This document shows positions 23,420 through 49,200 of a DNA stretch of 64,000 nt, one piece after another (within the stretch, counting starts at the first letter, position 1; the number at the start of each line of letters is the position of its first letter). Both the position numbers and the translations under genes were made by a program. Under the pieces are notes generated by a model. It worked only from the letters and a program-made list of their open reading frames with translations, was not told the origin of the DNA and made no database searches. The stretch covers positions 27,388,984 to 27,452,983 of the forward strand of contig NC_092564.1 of NCBI RefSeq assembly GCF_037975245.1, written 5' to 3'. The DNA comes from Apostichopus japonicus (Eukaryota; Echinodermata; Holothuroidea; Aspidochirotida; Stichopodidae).

Positions 23420-26400
23420 ATTCTAGAAATGGTAATTACTCCAACATTTATTCGAAAATCTACTTCTTCCAGAACTGAACTGAGTCAGTGAAATATACAA
23501 AAGTCGTAATTTTTCGTACAATTCCCACTTTTTCTAATATATTTCGACTTGGTTCTCGTTATTTTGTCAGTCTATGTCACAAAACAAAAGTTTTTCGACT
23601 CGATTTTAATAATTTCGAAATTTTCTTAAAATTGTAACTGATTGCGAAGAATTAAGTATACAAACAAAAGTAAATACAAACAAAACTATGCTGACGGCCA
23701 TGGCAGATGGTGCTTAGTCATTTGATCTTATGTTATTGTTAAACTGCATATTTGTTGTTGATTAATTGTATGAACTTTCACAAATAATTTTCACTAAGTT
23801 ACAACACCATGCCTTTTAATTCTTGTTAGTTTATCAAGGTTTCTATATCAACTCTGTTAGTCCATCTTCAGCTAATTTTCTTGTGATTTTATGTTATGTT
23901 TTCACTCATTTCGGTTAAAAATGACTAGCGGATCAGATTTGATGAACAATATTGTTCCAATTCGGTTTAATCTGTCAATTTACACTTTATACTGCATGGT
24001 AAAAATTTAATCTCGATGGTATATGGGAACATTAACGTGCCATGTTCAAATGTTCACGGAGATATGTCAATAATGTTCCTGCAAAGTGTTGAATTGGTCA
24101 CTTATAATTTCTACAAAATGCAGAAATATGTCGAATTAATTACTTCTTGACTTTAGACAATTAAAATTTTGCAATACTTGTCACGTTCTTCCCAATTTAA
24201 CAATTTTTCTGGAAAAATGTAGTCTTACCAGTCCATTTTTTAATTTTTTTATTGGATGTATGGGCGTGTGTGTGTGTGAATGTAAGTGAGCAAGTTATCA
24301 ATTTCTTAAAAATTATCGAAATGACAAGATTCGGTAACAATTTTCTGCATTTTTCATAAAATTAAACATTTAACTCCACAATCTATCATTTTGCGCGAGT
24401 CTTCACACCCTTTAAATTGTTGGGATTTGGTTAGTACTCAAGTTCAGCGGTGTGAGCAAAGGAGGGGTTGGGGCACTCCCCCACCCACCTCACCCATTCC
24501 CCCCCCCCCCACCATCACCATCAGTTGGGAATCTTGAATATTGTGGAATCTGGATGACAAGCGGATTCGACGACCTCAGAGCTGCACATAAATTCCCTCA
24601 CTCGCCATTGGTCCTCCTTTAAAGGTTCAGGCCGCGATGTAAATAGCTCGAGGAAATGTTGAAATTGCCCCCCCCCCCGCCCCTCCCACTCTCTTCCCCC
24701 TCCCTTTCCCTGAAGTTCTGTACACGCCACCGCTCATGTTCTTTTGGAACTATATGAAGACTTGATGGATTAATAAATTAACAAACTGTTCTATTTAATG
24801 CATGCCTTATTAGATCGTAACATGTATACGGTCCCTTAACGTTTCCATATGATAAGCTAATATAACATTTATAATGTGTCTTGATGGGCCTATGTTGGTT
24901 TCACTAACTGTTGAAGCCTGTTTTTTTATCAACATTTGTTTGAGATGATATAAGCAAATTAGAATTGCATTTGCCTGCAAATACGCAGTATTGTAATGCT
25001 TACATAGTATTAGGAAGAACTTTTTCGGTTGTTCATGGTGTTATTTTTTTGGCGGACAAAACACCAGGTACAAAGTGAGGGCGCTTGTGAGCGCCGTGAC
25101 AGGCTCTGAATAAGTTGGCTACGCAGCTAGCCTCTGAAACTGTAAATGTACAGAGACTATGTGAAACTTTAAGTCTCAACGTCCAGTCATGTAGGTATCA
25201 CTAACTTGGCCAGTAATGCCAATATTGTAGCGCACGCTCACTACAATAATTAACCCAATATTTGTCTTTACAGCGTTTCACGCCTATCGACGGGTAGTGA
25301 CATTCTACAAGGGAGCTGTTTTTTTATTTCTTTATTTCTTTCTTCATTTATTTAACATTAAAGGGTAATCTCGGTTAACGTAAAGCTTATCTCCCCGAGG
25401 CCCTAAAATACAATGCACTGAAAAGTAGAATAAAGATAAACTAATCACAATAAGAACAATAAGAATACAAACGATTAATAAGATGGAAATTGAAAGAAAA
25501 AAATACATTAAAATTTGACAGCGGCAAAAAATGTAACAAGGAACAATCAATGAAATTAGTTAAAGTCCTGGATAAAACGTTTAAACGGATAAAACTCACT
25601 AATAAGTTCACAGAGGCACCGGCGTGAATCGGTAGTGCTTAAACTACACTACTACCCTGCATCAATTTCAATTTTCAACACTCTTATTTGAAAACATTAT
25701 CAAAGCAAAAGGGTTATTTTCCATGTTTTGTATAACTTTTTTACCCCCTTCAATTAAAACATAAATATCGGAATGACAAAGCCCGAAAATTCTTGAACAT
25801 AAGATTGCTTCAAGTGCAAAATATAGCACCAGATTGCATCTAAGGACCCTTAATGAACCAAAAATTTCTCACCCCCACCCTTTGATCCCTCCCCCAGGAC
25901 GGCATTCACATTGTGCCCCCTAATAAAGTGCTGTGCCCCCCCCCCCCAGATTGAAATGTCTGGCGACGCCACTTGTGATTGGTCAGTTTATTTGCCAGCA
26001 AGCCCCATATTTGGCTTCATTTTGATATCAACTGATATGAGAACTTTCCGAGCAATATGACGATGTGTATATGAGGGTGAAAGTTTCCAGATTTACCACA
26101 AACAGCAGCAATTGGGGGAAAATATGGAAAATTAGAAATTTTTACTTAGTTTGGCTACTAATTAGAATAATTAAATTTTGTAAACATAAGTGTCTTTGGA
26201 GACCAGATTGAGATGTTGGGGGGGGGGGTCTATTTGGCAAAATTTGTGCAATTCTTGCAATGGTGATTATCCCAAAAAACTAAAAAAAAGTTCACAGAGA
26301 TCATTAAATGAATTTAAATGTATGTATGCGTGTGTTTGTATATGCGTATGTATTTATGCACGTACGTTGGTATGTATGAAAAAACATACATATGTATTGG

Positions 26401-28228
26401 TGTTGCAACCGGCATTATTACACAGGCTTGAGTATGCTTTACATGCTATCAAAAATATAAAATGGAGAAAGACTTAATTATTGCTGTATAAATCTCTTTA
26501 TTTAACTCTTATATGTAATTCATTTCATTTTATAAAACATTTGTAATTAACATTGTTATATCAACTTCATACGTACTTAGGTTAAATTAATCAGCAATTC
26601 AGTGACCTGGCAGTATAATTTCCAACCAATACAACACTACTTTCTTCACCAATCTAATAAAGAGTGGACATGCTCAAAGCAGATTGAAACTTACCATCAT
26701 TTAAGAATTAGCAACTGGGCCTTTCAGGGGTAGGGGGTGGGGCGGGAGGGGTGGGGCACAGGAGGGGTGGGAAGATGAACTCCTTCCATTTTTTCACACT
26801 AATATTTATGAACAAATGCATCCACAATATGGACTCTCCCCCTTCTCTTATCCTAATTACATACAAGTTCCTTAAAGTTTCATATTGCACTAAATATTTT
26901 AAGAATTCTTTTTTGAAATGTGAAGTGCTGACTACATGTTTATGATTTGATATATAGTAATACCAATAACACAACCAAACACAAAATTAGATTGACTGGT
27001 ATGGTGTTTGAATTGCTTAATGCAAATAATTTCACAGAGATATTTTGGTGAGAAACCGTGGTAGATGCAGCCATGTACTAAAGTAATAATTTTGAATAAA
27101 AAAGTTAAAAGTTAAACGTTTACGCTATCAACGTTACGCAGAATGTGGGCCACATTTTCACTTACACGGCAAGAATGTTACCAAATACTTCCTCATCAGA
27201 GGGTAGCTCCTTGAAGAAATATTCATATTGGTTACTTGAAACTGAATAGTTTATTGTAATTTAAGACAAAAAAAACCCCAATACTACTTGGATTTATCTG
27301 GGCCTCTATTGTCCTATTCATGATGTCTGATTATTTCCAATATTCATATATGCATAGTACAGCTTATGTACAATGTTTTAGGTTTTATGTATATAGAGGC
27401 ACATAAGGTTACAGGTCCAAGCACCTTGCATGATAATAAAAGAACACATTGTTAAGTCCATTAATATAATAAAATTATAAAAATTAAACTAAATTATCCA
27501 GTTATTCATACTACCTGGACAACCTACAGGCCAAACTTGTCCATGTAGGTGTTGACGTAACTGAGATCTAAAATATGGATACTATGTCATTTTAGAACAG
27601 AAGCAATAAAGCAAATCATAGAATATTGATTCAATTTACAGGACATTAAAGCATAGTTCTTTGGCACAATTCTGGCAAGAAAAAAAAACAAGGTATATTT
27701 AAAAAACAAATTCTTTTCAAAGGTAACCTATAACTGCCTCTAAAAAGGAACTTTCAGAAAGACTTTTGAGAAGGTCTTGGCTCGACAAATTCTTCCCAGT
27801 GACATTGAGAAAGGTTCAAAATAGATGACATTACTGTCACCTGATTGGAGTGGCAGTGGAAACAGGTAATTGAACACCACAAAAGGTGACCATTTGTTAT
27901 CTTCCTAGCAAATTTTAGAAACAATACTGATTTACTTGAAGCCAGAAGAGGTAACAAGAAAACAGCAGTAAGTTAGGTATATAGAAAACTGAATGGCATA
28001 AGAATGTCTCAACATTAAGAATATAACTTTAGGGGGGGGGGGGGGGAAAGAGAAAATTTTGCTGAAATCTTTCATTTGTCCTGGCCCTTAAATTTACAAC
28101 ATGAAGTTTAGTTTCCATTCTTGAAAGACATTCCAAATTTATAAAAAAAAATAAAAAATACAATGATTATATTTGATATGAGGAAGACCGAGTCATCAGC
28201 GTAATCATCTTAATTCTGAAAGAGACCA
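23420..28228. other. Intergenic region between talin and XYLB
   Basis: No gene supported. Contains old dispersed-repeat debris: C-rich stretches with 'gtctggcgacgccact' at 25958-25975 and a related piece at 24440-24740, tetranucleotide-like TGTA repeats at 26318-26395, a G-rich run at 26726-26775 and a poly-G run at 28032-28047. The XYLB 3' untranslated region must begin at 28228 going down. The clearest AATAAA on the minus strand below it is at 27250-27255, about 1 kb from the stop, so the cleavage site is uncertain. Confidence 0.5.
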
Positions 28229-41220
<12,992 letters not shown>

Positions 41221-41584
41221 GATGTTGTTTCTACATGGAAAGTGTGCCTGTAAGAATTAAAGTTTGAAATAAAGAAGAAAAGCAAGATGTTAATTATGAT
41301 TAACATTATCTGTGCTCATGAAGCACACAATCATTAAATCAACTTCAGGAATCTAATGTTAGGAAGTACAGTGTCACTGTGTAAATATGTAGCCACCGAT
41401 CCCTACACCTTAGACACAACAGAAGTACCCTCCTACAGTTCTACAGCTCAACAAATTAGCCTATGCATCCTGTAACTCAGTGTAAGATTACCTATGGCTT
41501 ACCTGTCACAAACTTGTTGGATGAGAGTTTTGTAATAGTAACAATGAAATAATTTTGCTAGACCAGACCAGGTTTAAGTTCTGA
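41221..41584. other. XYLB 5' leader and proximal upstream
   Basis: Twenty-seven bases of leader (41221-41247) follow an acceptor. A strong donor GACAG|gtaagc on the minus strand at 41503/41502 could end a noncoding first exon, giving a 255-bp intron. No TATA box was assigned. Confidence 0.35.
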
Positions 41585-41790
41585 GGTTAGGCCTACAGTA
41601 GGTCTAATTTGACCTTTACAGTAAGTTACAACTAACAACATGTTGTTAGGTGAGGCCTACAGCCTAGGTTAGGAGTAGGACTATAGGCTAGCTCTGGCCT
41701 AAGAACGAACTGAGAGAAACTATAGTCTTAGCCTCATAGGCTTTCTTGAAGTAGAGTTATCTCATTGCCCACAGAAGGTAGCCTACCAAG
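41585..41790. other. GGCCTA/TAGGC-rich cluster upstream of XYLB
   Basis: Contains GTTAGGCCTACAGTAGGTCT, GAGGCCTACAGCCTAGGTTA, GACTATAGGCTAGCTCTGGC and GGTAGCCTACC within about 200 bp. It starts about 365 bp upstream of the start codon. Same word family as 22489-22760 and 63055-63690. Confidence 0.6.
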
Positions 41791-43284
41791 ACGGTAATAA
41801 TATAAAGAAGGGTTTTAACGGTCTAACACTCCTTCTGTGTACAAAGACGTTTCCGAAGTCGGCATACACTTGAAAGTTGATCGAGGGGCGTGAAAATGGT
41901 AGCACAACTTAATTATTGCATACATCACCACAATACTATCAATGGCAATGTAAATCTATCTGGTTACATTCATTGGCATCCAGTAGAACGAATCAATTGT
42001 AAAGAAACGGACTCCTTGAAAAAAATCAGCAGATAGGCACTTTGCAATGTTGGTTGCTTTCTTCCTGCTGAATCTGTTTACTCCATAAATATGACAAGAG
42101 GGTGGGGGAGAGGGAGGGGTTCAGTTCATGTACCATCTTACAAACAGAACTGACATGCTTTAAAACATATTGATGTCTAAATCACTTTTCGTGAACTATT
42201 CAATTTCCATTTCAGTACTGTTGATGACAAACAGTTCATTTGTTGGGGTAAGGGTGATATTAATGAAAGTTCCAACATGTACCTGCAAAGTGCACCAAAA
42301 CTAATGAAATGAACAAAGAAACAGAAGACAACAAAGGTGATTTTATACTTCCAGCAATTTATCTCATGTAAAAGATTTATACGTAACATAGCATATTACA
42401 CAACTTTGCAGAAAACTCCACACCAAATTGTTTGCAATTACTAGCTGAATTTTTTTCTTTTTTTATAATTTATTTGGCATTCAAATGAATTAAAATAAGG
42501 AAGCTGCTTTGATTCACCTTTTTTCCTTACAGATATCTTTGTATCAGCTGTAGCCTAGCTCATAATTGTATGACCATCTGCATAATAGGCTACATTAAAT
42601 AGTCCATATAAAACAGAAAAGACAAAAGGAAGGAAAATTCTACACATGCAGAGTTAATGTTGAAATAAACACAGGAGCGGTTAAAACGTACAAGTATAAC
42701 AGTGTTAGATGTTCAATAGTAGAAAGACTAGTAATCAGTAACAACTAATGATATAAACAACACCAAGATAAATGACCAAACAGTTTGAGTCAAATGTCAT
42801 GTGTCAACACCCCCAACCCCCCCCCCCACCACCCTGATATATGCTGGTAAGTCAGATAATTGTCACACATAAGTTTCAACAAGCCTTTGACTGCCCTTCC
42901 AAAGTCAACCCACACTGAGACACTCAACTGTCTATTCTGACACTCCTCAAAGCCTGGGAATATTTTTGAAGACCAGCCTGCCAGTAAAATACTTTGGAAA
43001 ACTTCTAGCAATTTTTACGTACCAACATTTGGGCCAACACTGTTGACCATTAATATTGAGCAGTAGGTTGCACAATGCTTGTAAATGTTAGTAAATAGAC
43101 CAGCAATCTCTAATAAGGGTTATCATCAACATTGAGAAATAACACTGGGCAAGCAGTAAGACTTCTTATCTAATCCAGACAGGAGCAGGAGGATTTACTA
43201 TTCAAATAATGATGTTGATGATGATGTCAAAGTCTTGGAATCACTAGCAATTACCAATCTGTGATATGAGGCTGTGGTTTGTAT

Positions 43285-43351
43285 GAGTAACACGGAGTGT
43301 TAGTGTGACCGGGTATAGTGTGACCGGTACCGGTATAGTGTGACCGGGCCT
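43285..43351. repeat. Short repeat of TAGTGTGACCGG
   Basis: Three units of '(t)agtgtgaccgg(g/t)' at roughly 20-bp spacing. The middle one contains the palindrome ACCGGTACCGGT. Confidence 0.75.
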
Positions 43352-44099
43352 TAACACGGAGCAAGCACTAAAGACTCTCAACAAATGTGATATCAAGGTA
43401 TAAATATGATGAAAAAACACCTAAATAGCAAATTGAATGAAAACCCTTCTATTTAAGTTGAAATTCCCAATCAATAGTATATATCAGTATGTCAGAAATA
43501 TATTGATGAATATAACCATAGCTATTACAGTTAAGCATTGCTCCTTAAACATAGACAAATGTTAGTAATGGCAAGCAACCTTATAAGCCATGTTTCACAA
43601 AAGACATGAAAAAAGCATAAGAAGCAACTTGACAAACTCATTGAAGTATGTCAGAGATGAAACAACAGTTAACAGCAAAAATGATACAGGAAAATAAAAA
43701 CTCTGCAGAATATTTGCATATATGGACAAAGCAGTTTGTTAAGTCATTACATAAAAAGCCAGAGTATAATTCATCACAACTCTTTAATGAACTTGGAAAC
43801 TGCATTAGTATCACTGAGAAGACCAGTCCAAACAATATGAAAGTTGTAAGGTAGTCTCTCTGAAATAATCTTCTAACTAAGCACTGAGAAAATTGACACA
43901 ATAAGCTATTGTTTGTTAACTAAAACTGCAATTTGTTTTTTAAACTGAGAGGGATTTTAAACAGTTTTCAATCATTAAAGATACAAATATAGATACCCTT
44001 CTATAGATCACATTTCAAACAAACTGTTCTCTTTTAGGAGTGATTTTATTGGAATTAGAATAAATACTCATATGGTTTTTTCTTCATTAAAGATATCTA

Positions 44100-45310
44100 C
44101 AGATATAACATCTTTCTGGCAGTAGTGTTTATCAGATGAGATATTGCAACAGCTCATCCAATGACTGCTCAGGTACCTGATGGTGATGATGAGCAATATG
44201 ACCCTTTCCAGTATTGGTGATGGTCATACACAACTGGGGTAAACAGAACTGTTGATGATCACTGTAACTGCTCATATATCTTGTGGTGATCAATATATTA
44301 CTGCTCCGCTATGTGGTGATGGCCATACACAACTAGGGTACACAGTGCAGTTGCTCATCACTGTAACTGCTCATATATCTTGTTGTGATCAATATATTAC
44401 TGCTCCGCTATGTGGTGATGGCCATACACAACTGGGGTAATGGGGCTGTTTATGATCACTGTAACTGCTCATTCATCTTCTTGTGATCAATATATAACTA
44501 TTGTTTATCTATATAGTGATAATTAATATTCATTTGTTGTACCTGCTCATCCATCTTGGGATACTCAATATATTACTGATATAACTGCTGATCTATCTGA
44601 TGATGATCAATAAATTTAACCGCTCATCAATGTGTCTAGTGATGATCGATATTTAACTACTATCAATCTTTGTCTATTGGATAATGATCAAGTGTAACTG
44701 CTCATCTTTTTTGTGATGATCAATATATAACTGCTCTTCTAACTGGTTAACTTATAACTGATACGGCTGCTCACTTATCTGTTGATAATCAATATGTAAC
44801 TACTCTTCTAACTGGTTAACTTATAACTGATACGGCTGCTCACTTATCTGTTGATAATCAATATGTAACTACTCTTCTAACTGGTTAACTTATAACTGAT
44901 ACGGCTGCTCACTTATCTGTTGATAATCAATATGTAACTACTCTTCTAACTGGTTAACTTATAACTGATACGGCTGCTCACTTATCTGTTGATAATCAAT
45001 ATGTAACTACTGTTACTGCTCACTTATCTGTCGATAATCAATATGTAACTACTCTTGATGCTCATATATCTGTTGATGATCAATATGTACTTGCTATGAC
45101 TGCCCACCAATCTGAAAGAAATTAATTGCAGCTGCTTTTATCAATGTATCTGTTCACTGATTTATTGATAATCAATATACAACTACTTTAAACTGCTCAT
45201 CTACCTGTTGATGATCAATATATAATTGCTGACTGCCCATCCATCTGAAGTAAATCAATTGTAACTGCTGTATCTGTCTGATTTTATTGATGACGATCAG
45301 TTTAGATAAC
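44100..45310 (+). repeat. Degenerate minisatellite with an embedded 69-bp array
   Basis: Over 1.2 kb the phrase 'gatgatcaatatataactgctcatctatctgttgat' recurs with many changes of length and sequence. Inside it, about 44733-45008 is a nearly perfect array of four 69-bp units (ACTGGTTAAC at 44742, 44811, 44880 and 44949). Another pair of units of about 104 bp lies at 44250-44440. The short plus-strand reading frames are repeat by-products. Confidence 0.9.
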
Positions 45311-45738
45311 TGCTGGAATTGTTCATTTATGTGCTGATCCCTTCAGCCTCATCTCTTAAATATTCATCATCAGTAGTTATGATCACAGGGCCTGTACAAG
45401 TTGAAATGTCAGTGGACATCTACCGACAGTTATCAGTGCATGTGGAAGACTGTGACCAAACTTCAATCCATAGCAAAACTGTGAAAGTAAAATACAGTAA
45501 AAGTTTGATACCTTTGTTATTCATGTTTTAGTGGTTTAGAGGTAAGATAGTGTCACTCAAAGACGATGATGATGATAATACAATGCCAATTAACTCTTAA
45601 CAGTGTTTTCATGACCATAATAAAGATATCTGTAACTGATGATCAAAGGCTGAAGAGTTAATGGAAAACTTTGTTGAGTAAGCTTCCTTTCCAATTTCAG
45701 TGACTGGTGATCTCAAATGATCATTAACTTCTATCTAT

Positions 45739-45743
45739 TTATA

Positions 45744-45796
<53 letters not shown>

Positions 45797-45842
45797 ATAT
45801 ATATATACACACGTATATATATATACACACATACATACACAC
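45739..45842. repeat. TA/TG microsatellite
   Basis: (TA)n followed by (TG)n, (TA)n and ACACAC stretches, about 100 bp, just below the carrier's stop codon (minus-strand sense: in or near its 3' untranslated region). Confidence 0.9.
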
Positions 45843-46121
45843 TCCACTATCATGGAATAGGTTCATTTTCCCATCTGTAAGAAATCGGAAGAACTAGTAA
45901 ATTACATCAAATTTCTCATACACAAAATGTTTATGGTTTAAACAGCTTCTAAATTATTACTTTCAAGAATTCAAACAGTTGTAGCCAGAGGTCTCATAGC
46001 TAGATGGAAGGCTATCCAATTATGCATGAATGTTACACTGCCAGGTTCAGTATGTTGTCAATAAAGTTATGACAGCTTTACTACTACACATACCAGGATC
46101 TTGTTTCATCATGTATGTATA

Positions 46122-46290
46122 CTATGATTGGTGTGCAGGGTTTCTGAACTTTGGCAGAAAGAGGCCGAATTTAGTCTCTACTCCGGCGAACGTTGCAACG
46201 GCCAGTCTCAGTCCCCCGATGTGATCAGGATTAATTGGTGGCAGGTCCGCAGGATGTGTCGGCAGAACAACTTCAGACCCCTCTGGACGT
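46122..46290 (-). CDS. SLC25A12/13: Carrier exon 16 (C-terminal tail, stop)
   Basis: Residues 604-659 and [78 protein letters not shown] is the conserved amphipathic tail. Acceptor ctttag|ACG at 46290. The same acceptor plus 21 exon bases is repeated three more times upstream. Confidence 0.95.
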
Positions 46291-49200
46291 CTAAAGTAAA
46301 GACAAATAAAAGAAACAAAGTCACTTCAGACCCCTCTGGACATCTAAGGTATAGACATGAAAAAACAAATTCACTTCAGACCCCTCTGGACGTCTAAAGT
46401 AAAGACAAATGAAAGAAGTAAAGTAACTTCAGACCCCTCTGGACGTCTAAAGTATAGACAAATTAAAGAAACAAAGTAACTAACTAAAGTAAAATAAAAA
46501 CAAAGTGTAGATATCATTTATATCATAATTTAGTGTTCCAATTTTGTGTAGTAGTTTTGAAGGCTCTGATTTTTGTTTCTTATATAAAACATAAGGTTTC
46601 TGTGGTAAAAAAATTTCTTTGCACTTATATAGCAATTTGCTCAATTCTGCATTGCATTTTGCAATGCGACACTGGATAAATTATTCCCTGGCGACACATT
46701 TATACATCATTGTAATGTCCTTAGGTCTGGTCAGTTAAGGTGAATCAGCTGGTTAACACTGATCCAAGTATTAAAAGGCCTAGGAATTGTAATGGCCAAT
46801 GCACTTGGACTGATCATTATATACCAGTAGTAAATACTGATAAAGCAAGTCTGTAACAAACCATTTGAATGTTTAAGCATTGTGCAGTTCAGATAAAGTT
46901 CAATAAGCTCGAACAATTAAGAATGTATTATAATTGCCAAAAGTTAACAAAACATCAGAGCAGAATACCTTACACCTGATATCACACACTTGACAAATAC
47001 AAACAAACAAACCATGCTACAAACATGTTAAGAAGTATAGTAGCTTCTTTGCAAAGAATGATAGAACTATATCAGAGGAAGACAAGAATTGTTATGTACA
47101 CCTTTGAGCTGGTACACAAGAGGTTAACACTAAACGATTGAGGAGGAATGAATGTATTAGAGATTGTGACTTACTTTCCTCCGAAATCAACGTAGAGAAA
47201 TCTTTGTAGTAGTTCATAGGTGAAGAGAGTAACACCAAACTGTGGGGAGGACCGGAATATACGAGCTGAAAGAGAGAGAGCAATAATAAATATGAGACTG
47301 TAACGAATAATGTCATAGGAAGACAAAAATACAAGCAATCAAGAGAAAGAAGATTTAAATTGCGATTGAACTCCTGAATTAATGACATTTCCAGTCACCT
47401 TCTAAAGGGAAATTAAGTTTAAACCAAGGCATTCATATACTTTCTTACTAGAACAAATTAATTTGTCTGAGTTATGATTTGTTTTTGTTTTGTACTATAA
47501 CCAATTACAATGACCATTTGTAAAGGCTTCAACACTTCTTGGCAGCTTTCTTACTGTCCCAGCGTTTCCAAATCTGCCCACAAAGCATTGCACAAGAAGA
47601 GACCATTTTAGGTCACAAATTTCTCACTCACCTGGGCCACCTTTCCAAAATGCCCTAAAACCTTCCTGTTGCAGAATTTTCCTTGCACAATCAAAGACTC
47701 CAGAGTAGGTAGTCTGGCCAGCTCTAGCCACGACTTGTAGCCTTGTTTTGATAACATCCGCAGGAGTGGTGAAGTATGCAGCTGGTGCACCTATGACAAG
47801 AACGAAATCATTAACAGTTAAAACCCAGATGCAGAGAAAAAAGCAAGATGAGGGAAAATCCCTGACATACTGTGATATATTTAGTATTAGCAATACCAAT
47901 TGGTTCATATTAGCTATGTTGAATATAAACATTGTTATATTAGTATATAATACAAGTCAGACATTCATCTTACTTGAAATAATCTCATCTTGATCTAAGC
48001 TGCCGTGGAGCAAACCAAGTCAAGTACTAAGCAGTCTGCCCAATTTGGCAAAAATCATTTCAGATGTTTTAATAGACATACTTCAGCACTTATATTTTGG
48101 CATATCAATATTTTCTCTATGATGTGGTAGTTATTCGGGTCTCATCTTTGTTCTTGTGACAGAGAAAACCTGGATCGATCATACCACAGATGCACCACCC
48201 TCTTTGTATATGTCAAATTGTTAGGGGTTGGGATTCTTCATAAATGTCAAATTCTACGTAAATAGCCCATTACCAAATCAATAAGGAGACACTCTGGTCA
48301 GGTGTTACTTTATATTACCTGGCATTTTCAACTACAGCAGTTGGACAAATCAGACAACAACACCAAAATAAAATCTTCAATCATTCTCCTGAGTTTATGA
48401 GCACTACTGCCATAGACAAAAACATCTTCATATTAGCAGTGACGATGCACTTAGTAATGATATCGTATATCACTCATAAATGACCTTTGAACTTTCTAAT
48501 TCCTGGGCGATCCAGCTCAAGAAAGCACTTGTGAAAATTCGCTAACAGCATGTTGATTATATCAGTCACCTTTAATACCGATTGTAATGCTACATATCAT
48601 GCTGTTGATTCCCTTAGAGAGATTCCAACCATGAAAGCTAACATAAACTTTGACCTGTAACTGAGGAACTTGAGGATAAGATCCTCTTGAATTTTGCTCT
48701 TTACCTGCAATAGTACCAGCAACCAATAGTGATGTTGGAGAATTATGGCCGTCTTCATCAGCAAACTTTGATTTCAAGTGAGCATACGCTGGGAAGTAAA
48801 TACCAGAAAAGGGGATATCTCTCAGGAAGCAGGCACGAGCACCCTGCAAACATGAAAGTGAATTGTAGGGATAATTAATGAGTTAATACATATTCATGAA
48901 ATCATAATCTCTTGGGTGTAAATTCCGGTCAGATTAAAGGATCCAAAGTAATGAAAACTTACAGAAGAACACCAGAAATAGATGACAGATAAGCTACTGC
49001 TAGAGCTTCTCGTTCTCCTCCCCCTCTCGTTCTCCTCCCCCCTCGTTCTTCTCGCCCACTCGTCCTCTCGCCCACTCGTACTCTCGCCCACTCCTAGCCA
49101 TTTCTCAAATGCAAGTTGCATTTTAAGGGTCCTTCCCTCATCACCCTCCTTTAACCCAATTTTGTCCTCTCTTGCATATCCATGTTCATTTAGACCCATC

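Larger units (their letters stand above)
41791..46121. other. Intergenic region between XYLB and the carrier
   Basis: No gene supported. Contains an ACCGGTACCGGT-centred short repeat (43285-43351), a long degenerate minisatellite (44100-45310) and a TA/TG microsatellite (45739-45842). The carrier's 3' untranslated region must start at 46121 going down. The nearest AATAAA on the minus strand is at about 45281-45286, inside the repeat region, so the cleavage site is uncertain. Confidence 0.5.

Noticed and set aside
44252-44440. Repeated plus-strand peptide (AHISCGDQYITAPLCGDGHTQ twice)
   Set aside because: It is the translation of two minisatellite units; neighbouring units are out of frame or contain stops.
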